From contig BOPV01000001.1 in the NCBI GenBank assembly GCA_018332375.1, positions 3,348,001 through 3,412,000 of the forward strand: DNA of 64,000 nucleotides, in the 5' to 3' direction. The notes beneath the pieces are model-generated. The model searched no databases and had not been told where the DNA came from. It saw only the letters and a program-made list of their open reading frames with translations. Numbering within the stretch: the stretch's first letter is position 1; the number at the start of each line of letters is the position of its first letter. Shown here piece by piece: positions 8,991 through 19,178 of the stretch. The stretch is from Roseiterribacter gracilis (GTDB lineage: Bacteria; Pseudomonadota; Alphaproteobacteria; BOG-932; Roseiterribacteraceae). A program made the position numbers and the translations under genes.

Positions 8991-9506
8991 ATGGAACGCA
9001 TCCCCAACCGGCTGCTGCGCGCCACCGACACGCATGCGCTCGAACGTATGGCGGAAGCCGCGTTCGCGAACGCCGAATTGATCCGGACAACCGAATGGGC
9101 GCAGCCCGATCTGTGGTTTCTCGAACGGCAGGGTGATGCGATCCGCGGCTGCGTCGGCGTCGTGTGGCGCGAAATCGTTGCCGACGGCGTGTGGGTGCGC
9201 GTCGGTGGAATTGCCAGCCTGGTCGTGGTGCCGGACGCGCGTGGCAGCGGACTTGGCAAGCGATTGCTCGATCGCGCGCTCGACGAGATTCGCGCCATGC
9301 CGTCGGTCGCAGCAGGAATGTTGTTGTGCGAGCTGAATTTGGTGCCGTTTTACCAGCGGCTGGGTTGGACGCGGGTCGGCGGGGCGATCCGTTGCATGCA
9401 GCGCGGCACGGAAATCGACTGGTCGGGTGCCGTCATGCTGCATGCGATCACGCCATCGGCGCTGGATCACGCGCGCGTGCTGCGGCTCAACGGTCTGCCG
9501 TGGTGA
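8991..9506 (+). CDS. GNAT-family N-acetyltransferase
   Basis: A 171-residue acetyltransferase. The acetyl-CoA pyrophosphate loop is at about residues 75-90: IASLVVVPDARGSGLGKRLL, the R/Q-x-x-G-x-G/A pattern of GNAT motif A. The C-terminal half has LNLVPFYQRLGW, the usual FYxxxGF motif. Substrate not predictable. It runs in the same direction as the GntR regulator, 81 bases downstream, and its last 20 bases overlap the end of the convergent VOC gene. Confidence 0.8.
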   Translation: MERIPNRLLRATDTHALERMAEAAFANAELIRTTEWAQPDLWFLERQGDAIRGCVGVVWREIVADGVWVRVGGIASLVVVPDARGSGLGKRLLDRALDEIRAMPSVAAGMLLCELNLVPFYQRLGWTRVGGAIRCMQRGTEIDWSGAVMLHAITPSALDHARVLRLNGLPW

Positions 9507-10359
9507 CCAGCTCGATCAATTCGCCGGCCGCACCGCGCAAGGTTGCGCTGCGCGCACCTACGTAAGGCGGCAAGGTCGACGCGATCGTCGCGCCGTCGAT
9601 TGACTCGACTTCGCAAGTGACGATCGCCATGCCGGGTGGCAAGTCGCCGTCGCGGCACGGGCGCGGTCCGGTTCCCGGCGGGTAGCGATCGAGTTCGAAC
9701 AAGGTGCCGTCGGCAAGCGGCAGCACCGCCAGACCATGTTTGGTTTCTTCGGCCGGCAATCCGTTGGCGCGCGACAGAACGCGAATGCGCGTTTCTTTTG
9801 CCGGTGTCGGCTGATTGCCGAAACGCGCCGCATAGAAGCTGCGCAATGCTTCGATGTCCGGGCCGCCGACGACGGTGATGAAGACGCGGCCGACCGGCGA
9901 CAAAGCAGGCGCCAGATCAAAGCCGCTGCCGGGCGCGATGCGCGTCAGATACAGGCACTCGCCTGCCGGCCCCAGAAGCTGCATGGCGCGGATCATCGGC
10001 ACGCCGTCGAGATCGGCGGGTGCACCGATGATCTGAAACGGTGAATCGGCAAAGCGCGGCGCCAGCGCGTCGACGTCCTGCACTGTGATCTCGGTTGCGT
10101 TCCAACCGAACGTCGTCAGCGCGCGAAACCCGACGGTCGCGGGACGTTCGACAAAGCGCAAGCAGGTTGGTTCGCCGCTTGCGGGCTGCATCGCGAGCCA
10201 TCTGCTGCCGGCGGCGGCCGGCGCGTTCCAGCTTGTCGCGGTTGCGTCGTCTAAGCGGCCGCGTGCGACCGGGTGGTAGTGCAGATACGAGACGTAGGCC
10301 TGCTCGACCGCGTCCAGATCGGGCACCGTCGTAGTGACGGCGCGAATTGCTCCCAACAT
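9487..10359 (-). CDS. Two-domain VOC (glyoxalase/bleomycin-resistance superfamily) protein
   Basis: A 290-residue protein with two VOC-like halves: residues 1-135 start with IRAVTTTVPDLDAVEQAYVS, and residues 140-290 start with VGRVFITVVGGPDIEALRSFYAARFG, each the beta-alpha-beta-beta opening of a VOC module. This fold serves glyoxalases, extradiol dioxygenases and isomerases; the metal ligands are not clear enough to choose. The frame is open to 10542, but the upstream part overlaps ilvC and has no family character, so ATG 10359 is taken. It converges with the acetyltransferase gene, sharing 20 bases. Confidence 0.7.
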   Translation of the reverse strand: MLGAIRAVTTTVPDLDAVEQAYVSYLHYHPVARGRLDDATATSWNAPAAAGSRWLAMQPASGEPTCLRFVERPATVGFRALTTFGWNATEITVQDVDALAPRFADSPFQIIGAPADLDGVPMIRAMQLLGPAGECLYLTRIAPGSGFDLAPALSPVGRVFITVVGGPDIEALRSFYAARFGNQPTPAKETRIRVLSRANGLPAEETKHGLAVLPLADGTLFELDRYPPGTGPRPCRDGDLPPGMAIVTCEVESIDGATIASTLPPYVGARSATLRGAAGELIELVTTADR

Positions 10360-10499
10360 TCGGACGCTCGCCCCCTGCTTCCCGAGACCGACGCTGGATG
10401 ACGACGGCGTCGGGCGCAAGGCGCGCAGGCGGCAAATTGCAATGCCGTCCAGTGCATGGAAACGCCGCGCCCCTGGTGCGAAGAGCGCGGCGCGTTCGA

Positions 10500-12072
<1,573 letters not shown>

Positions 12073-12087
12073 GGTGCGGCGCCCGAT

Positions 12088-13884
12088 TTAGACCAGCACC
12101 ATACCTTCTTCGCGCGCGGTCGGATCCTGTGACTTCCGATCTTCGGGGCCGAGCAGCATTTCGTTATGTGCATGGCCGCCCATGATCATCGGGAAGCAGT
12201 TCTCGTTCGGATCGACCGCGACGTCGACGATGCAGGGTTTGTCGGCAGCGAGCATTTCGGCGATGACGCGATCGACATCGTCATATTTCTCGGCGCGCAT
12301 GCCGACGCCGCCAAATGCATCCGCCAGTTTGACGAAGTCGGGCAGGGATTCGGAATAGCTTTGGCTGTAGCGCTCGCCGTGCAGCAGCTGCTGCCATTGG
12401 CGCACCATGCCCATCCATTGATTGTTCAAGATGAAGACTTTGACCGGCAGCCGGTACTGCACCGCCGTCGCCATCTCCTGGATGTTCATCAGGATCGATG
12501 CTTCACCTGCAACGTCGATGCACAAGGCGCCTGGATTGGCGATCTGCGCGCCGATCGCAGCCGGCAGGCCGTAGCCCATCGTGCCGAGACCGCCCGAGGT
12601 CAACCAGCGATTGGGTTTGTTGAACGGCAGGAACTGCGCCGCCCACATTTGATGCTGTCCGACTTCGGTCGAGATGAAGACGTCGTCGCGGCCCTGGATC
12701 GCGGCACGCAGACGTTCCAACGCATATTGCGGTTTGATGACGTCCTTGGTCTGGCCGTAGCGCAGGCAGTCGCGCGCACGCCAGAACTCGATCTGTTTCC
12801 ACCAGGCGTCGATCTTCGGCTTTGCGGCGACGCGTTTCTTCCACGCAGCCAACAGCAATTCGAGGGCGCGGCCGGCGTCGCCGACGATCGGCAGATCAAC
12901 GCGGATGTTCTTGTTGATCGACGAGGCGTCGATATCGACGTGGATCTTTTTCGAGTTCGGCGAGAAAGCGCTGGTCTTGCCGGTGACGCGATCGTCAAAG
13001 CGCGCGCCGATGCAAATCATCACGTCGCAACCATGCATCGCGAGATTGGCTTCGTACGTGCCGTGCATGCCCAACATGCCGACGAATTGTTTGTCCGACG
13101 CGGGAAATGCGCCCAGACCCATCAAGGTGTTGGTGCAGGGAAAGCCAGTCAGGCGCACCAGCTCGGTGAGCAGCTCGGACGCGCGCGGGCCGGCATTGAT
13201 GACGCCGCCGCCGGTATAGAAAATCGGCCGCTCTGCCTTCACCATCAAATCAATCGCGCGTTCGATCGCTGCGTGATCGGGTTCGGTCTGCGGCTTGTAG
13301 TTTTTCGGCTTGCAGATGTCGGGGCCGTAATAAGGACCGCTGGCGAACTGCACGTCTTTCGGCAGGTCGACGACAACCGGACCCGGCCGTCCGTTGCGCG
13401 CAACGAAGAAGGCTTCGTGCATCGTGCGTGCAAGCTGGTTGACGTCTTTGACCAGGTAATTGTGCTTGGTCGCGGGACGCGTGATGCCGGTCGTGTCGGC
13501 TTCCTGGAACGCGTCATTGCCGATCAGATGCGTCGGCACCTGGCCGGTCAGGCAGACCAGCGGAATCGAATCCATCAGCGCATCGACCAGGCCGGTGACC
13601 GCGTTGGTCGCGCCCGGGCCCGACGTGACCAGCACGACGCCGACTTTGCCCGTCGAACGCGCATAGCCTTCGGCCGCATGCACGGCCGCCTGCTCGTGGC
13701 GCACCAGCACGTGCTTGATCCGGTTCTGCTGATAGAGCGCGTCATAGATCGGCAGCACCGCGCCGCCGGGATAGCCGAAGATCGTGTCGACGCCCTGATC
13801 GGCCAGCGCCTCAAGTACGAGCTGGGCCCCCGTCATGGTTTTGGGAGCGGCGGTCGTCTGGTCGGTGGTGGGGGCGGCGGTCAT
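12088..13884 (-). CDS. ilvI: Acetolactate synthase large (catalytic) subunit
   Basis: A 598-residue ThDP-dependent enzyme that condenses pyruvate with pyruvate or 2-ketobutyrate. Residues about 20-180 form the pyrimidine-binding domain with FGYPGGAVLPIYDAL and the catalytic Glu in VRHEQAAVHAAEGYAR. A central FAD-binding domain follows, then the PP domain with WLTSGGLGTMGYGLPAAIGA and VAGEASILMNIQEM around the ThDP metal site. The product pairs with the downstream small subunit. The gene is 49 bases downstream of miaA, so it may share the sspB-miaA transcript; I see no leader-peptide attenuator. Confidence 0.95.
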   Translation of the reverse strand: MTAAPTTDQTTAAPKTMTGAQLVLEALADQGVDTIFGYPGGAVLPIYDALYQQNRIKHVLVRHEQAAVHAAEGYARSTGKVGVVLVTSGPGATNAVTGLVDALMDSIPLVCLTGQVPTHLIGNDAFQEADTTGITRPATKHNYLVKDVNQLARTMHEAFFVARNGRPGPVVVDLPKDVQFASGPYYGPDICKPKNYKPQTEPDHAAIERAIDLMVKAERPIFYTGGGVINAGPRASELLTELVRLTGFPCTNTLMGLGAFPASDKQFVGMLGMHGTYEANLAMHGCDVMICIGARFDDRVTGKTSAFSPNSKKIHVDIDASSINKNIRVDLPIVGDAGRALELLLAAWKKRVAAKPKIDAWWKQIEFWRARDCLRYGQTKDVIKPQYALERLRAAIQGRDDVFISTEVGQHQMWAAQFLPFNKPNRWLTSGGLGTMGYGLPAAIGAQIANPGALCIDVAGEASILMNIQEMATAVQYRLPVKVFILNNQWMGMVRQWQQLLHGERYSQSYSESLPDFVKLADAFGGVGMRAEKYDDVDRVIAEMLAADKPCIVDVAVDPNENCFPMIMGGHAHNEMLLGPEDRKSQDPTAREEGMVLV

Positions 13885-13933
13885 CGGGCGTGTCCTATTT
13901 TGCGGCGCAACCTAACGACCGGAACTTGCCCGG

Positions 13934-14878
13934 TCAACCGGAAGAACGAACGAATCGTACTACTTCTTCCCTCGCGGAGTCCGAATATTGCTGTTCGAGC
14001 TGCTTCTGGGCGGTTAGAGGCCAGGCTGGAACCTGGTGCCGGAACCAGGTCGTCTGGCGCTTCACGTACCACCGCGTCTCTTTCTTGGCGTAGGCAACCG
14101 CGTCTTCGAGCGTCGTCGCCCCGTCCAGATAGCCAAGCAGCGCGCGCAGCCCGTGCGCCTTCATCGCGGGCAGGGCGGGATCGAGCTGCAAGTCACGGAT
14201 CCGAGCGACCTCGTCCAGAACGCCGTCCGCGATCATGCGATCGAATCTTTGTTCGACCGACGCGTAGCTCTGCTCGCGTGGCGGTAGCAGCGCGACCAAG
14301 GTGAAGTTCATGCCGGGCGGCGGACCTTGGCGCGGCGCGTCGCGAAACGCGCCCATCTTTTGTCCGGTGCCTTCGACGACTTCCCAGGCACGGATCAGCC
14401 GGTGCGTGTCGCCGGGCGCAAGACGCGCGGCGGTTTCGGGATCGCGCTTTGCCAAGGCGGCGCGAAATGCTTCGCCGCCAAGCTGGGCATGCAGCGCGAT
14501 CGCCTGGGCGCGAATGTCGGGATCGATTGCGGGCACCGGCGACAGGCCGCGCAGCAAGGCGTCGAGATAGAGGCCGGTACCGCCGACCAGGATCGGTGCT
14601 TTGCCCGCGGCGCGTGCCTGTTCGATTTCCTGCAGCGCCGCGTCGCGCCACCGCGCGACGTTCCACGCATCGGTCATCGCGACTGTGCCGTAGAGGCGAT
14701 GCGGTGCGGCTGCTTCGTCGGCGGTTGACGGCCGCGCCGTCAAAATCCGCATCTCGCGATAGAGCTGCATCGCGTCGGCATTGATGACGACGCCGCCCTG
14801 CGCGCACGCGAGATCAACCGCCAGCGCAGACTTGCCGCTGGCGGTAGGGCCGTAGACGAGCGTTACTTGCGACGGAAT
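13934..14878 (-). CDS. miaA: tRNA dimethylallyltransferase MiaA, apparently with an ATT start
   Basis: Adds the isopentenyl group to A37 of tRNAs reading UNN codons. The P-loop VYGPTASGKSA, essential in the family, is encoded at about 14834-14866. Downstream come INADAMQLY, the TRWYVKRQTTWFRHQ motif and the usual C-terminus; total 314 residues fits. The odd point: no ATG, GTG or TTG exists in this frame between an in-frame stop at 14906-14908 and the ATG at 14770, which would delete the P-loop. The only plausible initiator is ATT at 14878, inside the end of sspB. Alternatives are a small frameshift error near the start or expression only by coupling with sspB. Confidence 0.8.
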   Translation of the reverse strand: MPSQVTLVYGPTASGKSALAVDLACAQGGVVINADAMQLYREMRILTARPSTADEAAAPHRLYGTVAMTDAWNVARWRDAALQEIEQARAAGKAPILVGGTGLYLDALLRGLSPVPAIDPDIRAQAIALHAQLGGEAFRAALAKRDPETAARLAPGDTHRLIRAWEVVEGTGQKMGAFRDAPRQGPPPGMNFTLVALLPPREQSYASVEQRFDRMIADGVLDEVARIRDLQLDPALPAMKAHGLRALLGYLDGATTLEDAVAYAKKETRWYVKRQTTWFRHQVPAWPLTAQKQLEQQYSDSAREEVVRFVRSSG

Positions 14879-15381
14879 TGGTCGAGAGAAACGACTTCGG
14901 CGCCGTCACCGTCGGTGCGCGGCGGCAGCGCAGGCTTCGGCGCTGCAGGCGGCAAAGCGCGCGGCGCTTCGCTGCTGGTCGGTTCGAACTCTTCGCCCTC
15001 GACATCCAGTTCCTTGATGTCGTCGTCGGCAGCCTGGAATTGCAGCGCGAAATTGACCGACGGATCGGCGAAGACGCTGATCGCCGCGTAGGGGATCTGC
15101 AGCCGCTCCTGCTGGTTGTTGAAGCTCAAGGTCACGACGAAATGATCCTCCGCCGCTTCCAGCCCATAGAACTGGAACTGCAGAACGATCGTCATCTCGT
15201 TCGGGTAGCGCTCGACGAGGTAGGACGGGATGTCCACCCCCGGCGCATGCGTGCGGAAGGTCAGATAAAAATGGTGGTTGCCGGGCAAACCCTGGGCAGC
15301 CGCTTCGTTCAGCGCGCGGCGGACGACGCCGCGCAGCGCGTCTTCGACCATCCGGTCGTAGCGCATGTAGTCCTTCGACAT
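14863..15381 (-). CDS. sspB: ClpXP adaptor SspB (alpha type)
   Basis: A 172-residue adaptor that delivers SsrA-tagged proteins to ClpXP. The N-terminal fold (residues about 1-125) starts MSKDYMRYDRMVEDALRGVV and includes PSYLVERYPNEMTIVLQFQF, typical of alphaproteobacterial SspB. A flexible Pro-rich linker follows, and the chain ends VVSLDQFRRK, the short ClpX-binding tail. It lies just downstream of the tmRNA gene on the same strand and overlaps the miaA start region by 16 bases if the ATT start is right. Confidence 0.92.
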   Translation of the reverse strand: MSKDYMRYDRMVEDALRGVVRRALNEAAAQGLPGNHHFYLTFRTHAPGVDIPSYLVERYPNEMTIVLQFQFYGLEAAEDHFVVTLSFNNQQERLQIPYAAISVFADPSVNFALQFQAADDDIKELDVEGEEFEPTSSEAPRALPPAAPKPALPPRTDGDGAEVVSLDQFRRK

Positions 15382-15456
15382 GACCGCACTCTAGAACCGT
15401 TTCTGCCCACTCGCCACAGAGGCGCAGAACAGATGCCGGTTGTTTGTCGAGAAGTG

Positions 15457-15762
15457 AGGGGGCTTCTGTTGCCCGGTGCCCCCTCGAACCGCGCTTATCT
15501 ACTGCTGATTAGGCAGCGACAGCGAAAGGAGCAACGTTATCGTTTGCACCTAGGGTTTTGGCCCGATGACGGCGGAACCATGCCGAGCAAAAACTACGCC
15601 TTTACTACGCACGTCGATCCTAGTTCGCCCCCATATTCCACTCAGAAGAGTGGGCCACTTGCGAGAAGTGGTGGAGGCGCCGGGTACCGCCCCCGGGTCC
15701 GTAACGCCTATTCCGCGAAGCGTTTATCGCCATAGACGGGCCGAAGCCCGACCCGACGAACA
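15457..15762 (-). ncRNA. ssrA: tmRNA (ssrA), circularly permuted two-piece form
   Basis: On the minus strand the acceptor piece comes first and ends in CGCCTCC-A-CCA (CCA at 15671-15669). About 36 intervening bases follow, then the coding piece begins GGGGGCGAACTAGGATCGAC at 15632. GGGGGCG pairs with CGCCTCC to make the 7-bp acceptor stem, and CCGGG/CCCGG encloses the T loop. The tag frame (15547-15509) reads ANDNVAPFAVAA then TAA. This inverted order is the hallmark of alphaproteobacterial permuted tmRNA genes, processed into two RNAs. The outer ends are approximate. A GC-rich hairpin at 15458-15482 closes the 3' end. Confidence 0.93.
15458..15482 (-). terminator. Hairpin at the 3' end of tmRNA
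   Basis: A perfect 6-bp GGGGGC/GCCCCC stem with a 13-nt loop lies just after the tag-coding piece. There is no U-run, so it may be a 3'-end structure or processing signal of the coding RNA rather than an intrinsic terminator. Confidence 0.4.
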
Positions 15763-15838
15763 TAGGGGTTCGCGGCCGGTTTCGCCACCCCTGCCGACCG
15801 TTATTGCACCGGACCGCGGCTTCGGAGATGGTCGGGCC

Positions 15839-16633
15839 ATGCTGCAGTATCACGCGCTTCTCCGGCGCATCCTCGACGAGGGTGTGGCCAAAACCGACCG
15901 TACCGGCACCGGCACGCGCTCGGTTTTCGGCCACATGATGCGGTTCGACTTGGGCGAAGGCTTTCCGCTGGTCACGACCAAGAAGCTGCATCTGAAATCG
16001 ATCATCCACGAATTGCTGTGGTTCCTGCGCGGCGACACCAATGTGCGCCCGCTGCAGGAAGCCGGCGTTCGAATCTGGGACGAATGGGCCGACGAAAACG
16101 GCGAGCTCGGACCTGTCTACGGACGGCAATGGCGGTCATGGCCGACGCGCGACGGCAATGCGATCGATCAGATGGCCAACCTGGTTCGTTCGCTGCGCGA
16201 AAATCCGGATTCGCGGCGCCATATCGTCAATGCCTGGAATGTCGGCGAGATCGAGAACATGGCGCTGCCGCCATGTCATTTGCTGCATCAATATTGGGTC
16301 GCCAACGGCAAGCTGTCCTGCCTGCTCTATCAACGGTCGGGCGATGCGTTTCTCGGCGTGCCGTTCAACATCGCGTCCTACGCGTTGTTGACGATGATGC
16401 TGGCGCAGGCGACCGGGCTGCAGGCGGGCGAGTTCGTGCACGTGATCGGCGACGCGCATCTTTACGCCAACCATATCGAACAGGCCGAACTGCAATTGAC
16501 GCGCGACCCGCGCCCGTTGCCGCGCATGAAGATCAATCCTTCGGTCACCGACTTGTTCGGCTTCACCTACGAAGACTTCACGCTCGAAGCCTACGATCCA
16601 CACCCGCATATCGCAGCCAAGGTCGCGGTCTGA
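15839..16633 (+). CDS. thyA: Thymidylate synthase
   Basis: A 264-residue enzyme, exactly the E. coli length, converting dUMP to dTMP with methylene-tetrahydrofolate. Features: [19 protein letters not shown] near the N-terminus, the catalytic cysteine in [14 protein letters not shown], the dUMP-binding [22 protein letters not shown] and the C-terminal HIAAKVAV. The start [15 protein letters not shown] is canonical; the frame is open upstream but runs into the tmRNA locus. dihydrofolate reductase follows after 5 bases. Confidence 0.96.
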   Translation: MLQYHALLRRILDEGVAKTDRTGTGTRSVFGHMMRFDLGEGFPLVTTKKLHLKSIIHELLWFLRGDTNVRPLQEAGVRIWDEWADENGELGPVYGRQWRSWPTRDGNAIDQMANLVRSLRENPDSRRHIVNAWNVGEIENMALPPCHLLHQYWVANGKLSCLLYQRSGDAFLGVPFNIASYALLTMMLAQATGLQAGEFVHVIGDAHLYANHIEQAELQLTRDPRPLPRMKINPSVTDLFGFTYEDFTLEAYDPHPHIAAKVAV

Positions 16634-16638
16634 CCGGC

Positions 16639-17118
16639 ATGCGTCTCTCGTTGATCGTGGCGATCGCCGCGAACGGCGTCATCGGCAACAAGGGTGATCT
16701 GCCCTGGCCGCGCCTGTCCGCCGATTTGCAGCATTTCAAACGCACGACGATGGGCGCGCCCGTGATCATGGGACGCCGCACGTTTGAATCGATCGGCCGT
16801 GCGCTGCCGGGCCGGCGCAACATCGTCGTCACGCGCGACGCAACGCGTCGCTTTGCCGGTTGCGAGACTGCGGGCTCGCTCGACGACGCGCTGGCGAAGG
16901 TGGGCGACGTCGCCGAAACGTTCGTGATCGGCGGTGCGGCGCTGTTCGAAGAAGCATTGCCGCGCGCCGACCGGTTGGTGCTGACACGCGTGCAGCAGGC
17001 GTATGAAGGCGACGTCTCGTTCCAGCCCGACCTGACATCGTGGCGCGAAGTTTCGCGCAGCGACGTTGCCGCCGCGGACGGTGTGCCCGCTTTGACTTTT
17101 TTGGATTACGCACACTGA
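16639..17118 (+). CDS. folA: Dihydrofolate reductase
   Basis: A 159-residue enzyme that regenerates tetrahydrofolate used by ThyA. The N-terminus [30 protein letters not shown] has the substrate loop; the NADPH motifs [12 protein letters not shown] and [15 protein letters not shown] are in place. The acidic active-site residue is in the [10 protein letters not shown] helix. Located 5 bases after thyA, the usual thyA-folA pair. The next gene starts inside its stop codon. Confidence 0.95.
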   Translation: MRLSLIVAIAANGVIGNKGDLPWPRLSADLQHFKRTTMGAPVIMGRRTFESIGRALPGRRNIVVTRDATRRFAGCETAGSLDDALAKVGDVAETFVIGGAALFEEALPRADRLVLTRVQQAYEGDVSFQPDLTSWREVSRSDVAAADGVPALTFLDYAH

Positions 17119-17882
17119 TGGCAACGCGCTTCCCTTTGTCGCTCGCCTTCAAACGCGCGCTGGAATGGCCGCTGGAAAATTGGCGGTCGTTGCTGCCAGC
17201 GACCTTGCTGCTGGGCTTGGTTGACGCGGCTTGTTTTGCCGGCGTGCTGGCAGCGGTGAATGTCGACGAAGCGGGGGTGCTGCAACCGCGCGCCGAAGCT
17301 GGGCCGTTGTTGCTGGGCGCGTTGTTGATCGCATCCATCGTGGGCTTGGCCTACGGGCTGGGTCTCTATCGTCGTGTCTTGCTGGGCGAGCATCGTCCGG
17401 GTCTGTCGTTGTTTGTGCTCGATCGCCGTCTGCTGCGGGCAATCGGTGTCGGCGCGCGTATGTGCGGCATCGGCTTCACGTTGGTGCTGGCGTCGGCGCT
17501 GCTGTCGCGGCTGGTCGGCATTCCCGCGTTTTTGCCGACGCTGGTTCTGTTCGCCTATCTGGCGTTGATCGTGCCGCGTTTTCGCTTGGCCTTCGCTGCT
17601 GCTGCGCTGGACGAGCCGAACCCGACATTGGGCGAAGCGTGGCGCCGCACGCGCGGTGCCGCGGTCAACGTCGTTGTCGGCGTGGTTTCGATTTATCTCG
17701 TGCTGACCGTGGCGCAGTGGATCGTGGCGCTGCTGCCGCTGCTCAACGAAGGCGTGCCCGCTTTTTTGATCGCGGGCCTGTTCGCGGCGCTGCAGAGCTG
17801 CGTGTCGGTCGTCTTTCTCGCGCTTGCCTATGACGCACTCGTGCGTGGCGGCGGACCAGAAAGTCACGTCAGCTTGCATTGA
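17118..17882 (+). CDS. Multi-pass membrane protein of unknown function
   Basis: A 254-residue integral membrane protein with about six hydrophobic segments (for example LLPATLLLGLVDAACFAGVL, LLLGALLIASIVGLAYGLGL, IGFTLVLASALL and the final AFLIAGLFAALQSCVSVVFL). The ATG overlaps the folA TGA by one base, so translation is coupled. No enzyme motif seen. Its layout resembles glycerophosphoryl-diester phosphodiesterase membrane-domain/DUF-type six-helix proteins, but I do not assign a family. It sits between folate genes and the HflKC protease-regulator genes. Confidence 0.65.
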   Translation: MATRFPLSLAFKRALEWPLENWRSLLPATLLLGLVDAACFAGVLAAVNVDEAGVLQPRAEAGPLLLGALLIASIVGLAYGLGLYRRVLLGEHRPGLSLFVLDRRLLRAIGVGARMCGIGFTLVLASALLSRLVGIPAFLPTLVLFAYLALIVPRFRLAFAAAALDEPNPTLGEAWRRTRGAAVNVVVGVVSIYLVLTVAQWIVALLPLLNEGVPAFLIAGLFAALQSCVSVVFLALAYDALVRGGGPESHVSLH

Positions 17883-17939
17883 GGTTGCGTCCGCGACCCC
17901 ATATAGAGCCGCAAACACTTTTCAGGGACGCAAAATCCA

Positions 17940-19178
17940 ATGCCGTGGAACGAGCAAAGCGGGACGGCCGGCCGCGGCGGGAAAGAAGGCGGTGGTGGTC
18001 CCTGGGGCCCGCCGCCCAGCGGCGGAAGCGGTGGCGGTAGCGGCGGCGGTGGCAGCCCGTGGAGCCGCGGTTCCGGCGGTGGTGGCAACGGCGGTGGCAA
18101 TGGCGGCGGGCCGCGCCCACCCGATTTTGACGGCCTGTTCCGTCGTGGCCAGGACGGCATGCGTCGGCTGGTGCCGGGCGGTCTCGGTGGCGGTCGCGCC
18201 ATTCTGCTCGGCGTGCTCGCGCTGCTGCTGATCTGGGCTGCTAGCGGTCTCTATCGCGTCGAGCCGGACGAGCAGGGCGTCGTGCTGCGCTTTGGTAAGT
18301 ACACGCGCACCGAAGGTCCGGGTCTGCGCTATCACCTACCGTCGCCGATCGAATCCGTGTTCACGCCCAAGACGACGCGCGTCGGACGAATCGAAATTGG
18401 CTTCCGTACTGGCGAGGGCGCGGTTGGTCCGCGCCGCTTCGGCACGACTGAAGCGCGCGACGTTCGCGACGTGCCCGACGAAAGCCTGATGCTGACGGGC
18501 GATGAAAACATCATCGACATCGACTTCAACGTCTTTTGGTACATCAAGGACGCGCGCCAATATCTGTTCAAGATCCGCGACCCCGAAGGCACGGTGAAGA
18601 AAGCGGCCGAAAGCGCGATGCGCGAAGTGATCGGCCGTATCGGCATTCAACCGGCACTGACCGAAGCGCGCGCGCAGATCGAAGCGCAGACGCGTGAATT
18701 GCTACAGAAGATGTTGGACAGCTACGAAGCTGGTGTCGAAGTGCAACAGGTGCAGCTGTTGAAAGTCGATCCGCCGGCAACCGTGGTCGACGCGTTCAAC
18801 GACGTGCAGCGCGCCCGCGCCGACCGCGAGCGGCTGCGCAACGAAGCCGAGACCTATCGCAACGACATCGTGCCGCGCGCACGCGGCGACGCAGAACGCA
18901 CCCTGCAGGACGCCAACGCCTATCGTGACAAAGTGGTGCAAGACGCGACCGGCGACGCGAAACGCTTCGTCTCGGTCTACGATTCCTATCGCGTGTCGAA
19001 AGACGTGACGGCAAAGCGCCTCTACATCGAGACGATGGAAGAAGTGCTGCGCAAAGCCCGCAAGATCGTGATCGATCCGGGTGCCGAAGGAAAACAAGGC
19101 GTCGTGCCGGTGCTGCCGCTCGATGCGCTGCGTCCGCCGACGCCGGCACCTGCGCCCGCGCAGGGAGGAGCCCGCTGA
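17940..19178 (+). CDS. hflK: HflK, regulator of FtsH protease
   Basis: A 412-residue SPFH/prohibitin-family protein that with HflC forms a membrane assembly around FtsH. Residues about 10-65 are an extreme Gly/Ser-rich low-complexity tail, followed by a membrane segment near residues 82-102 (AILLGVLALLLIWAASGLY). The SPFH domain begins YRVEPDEQGVVLRFGKYTRT. A long helical region with NEAETYRNDIVPRARGDAER follows. The end VLPLDALRPP is typical. ATG 17940 follows AGGGA. The hflC start overlaps its stop by one base. Confidence 0.93.
   Translation: MPWNEQSGTAGRGGKEGGGGPWGPPPSGGSGGGSGGGGSPWSRGSGGGGNGGGNGGGPRPPDFDGLFRRGQDGMRRLVPGGLGGGRAILLGVLALLLIWAASGLYRVEPDEQGVVLRFGKYTRTEGPGLRYHLPSPIESVFTPKTTRVGRIEIGFRTGEGAVGPRRFGTTEARDVRDVPDESLMLTGDENIIDIDFNVFWYIKDARQYLFKIRDPEGTVKKAAESAMREVIGRIGIQPALTEARAQIEAQTRELLQKMLDSYEAGVEVQQVQLLKVDPPATVVDAFNDVQRARADRERLRNEAETYRNDIVPRARGDAERTLQDANAYRDKVVQDATGDAKRFVSVYDSYRVSKDVTAKRLYIETMEEVLRKARKIVIDPGAEGKQGVVPVLPLDALRPPTPAPAPAQGGAR

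Noticed and set aside
12166..14304. 712-codon open frame on the plus strand
   Set aside because: It lies opposite ilvI and miaA, whose proteins are clear; its translation is His/Arg/Asp-rich, typical of an antisense shadow in high-GC DNA.
17955..18120. GGC/GGT-rich stretch as a possible DNA repeat array
   Set aside because: It encodes the Gly-rich N-terminus of HflK; codon-level repetition only.
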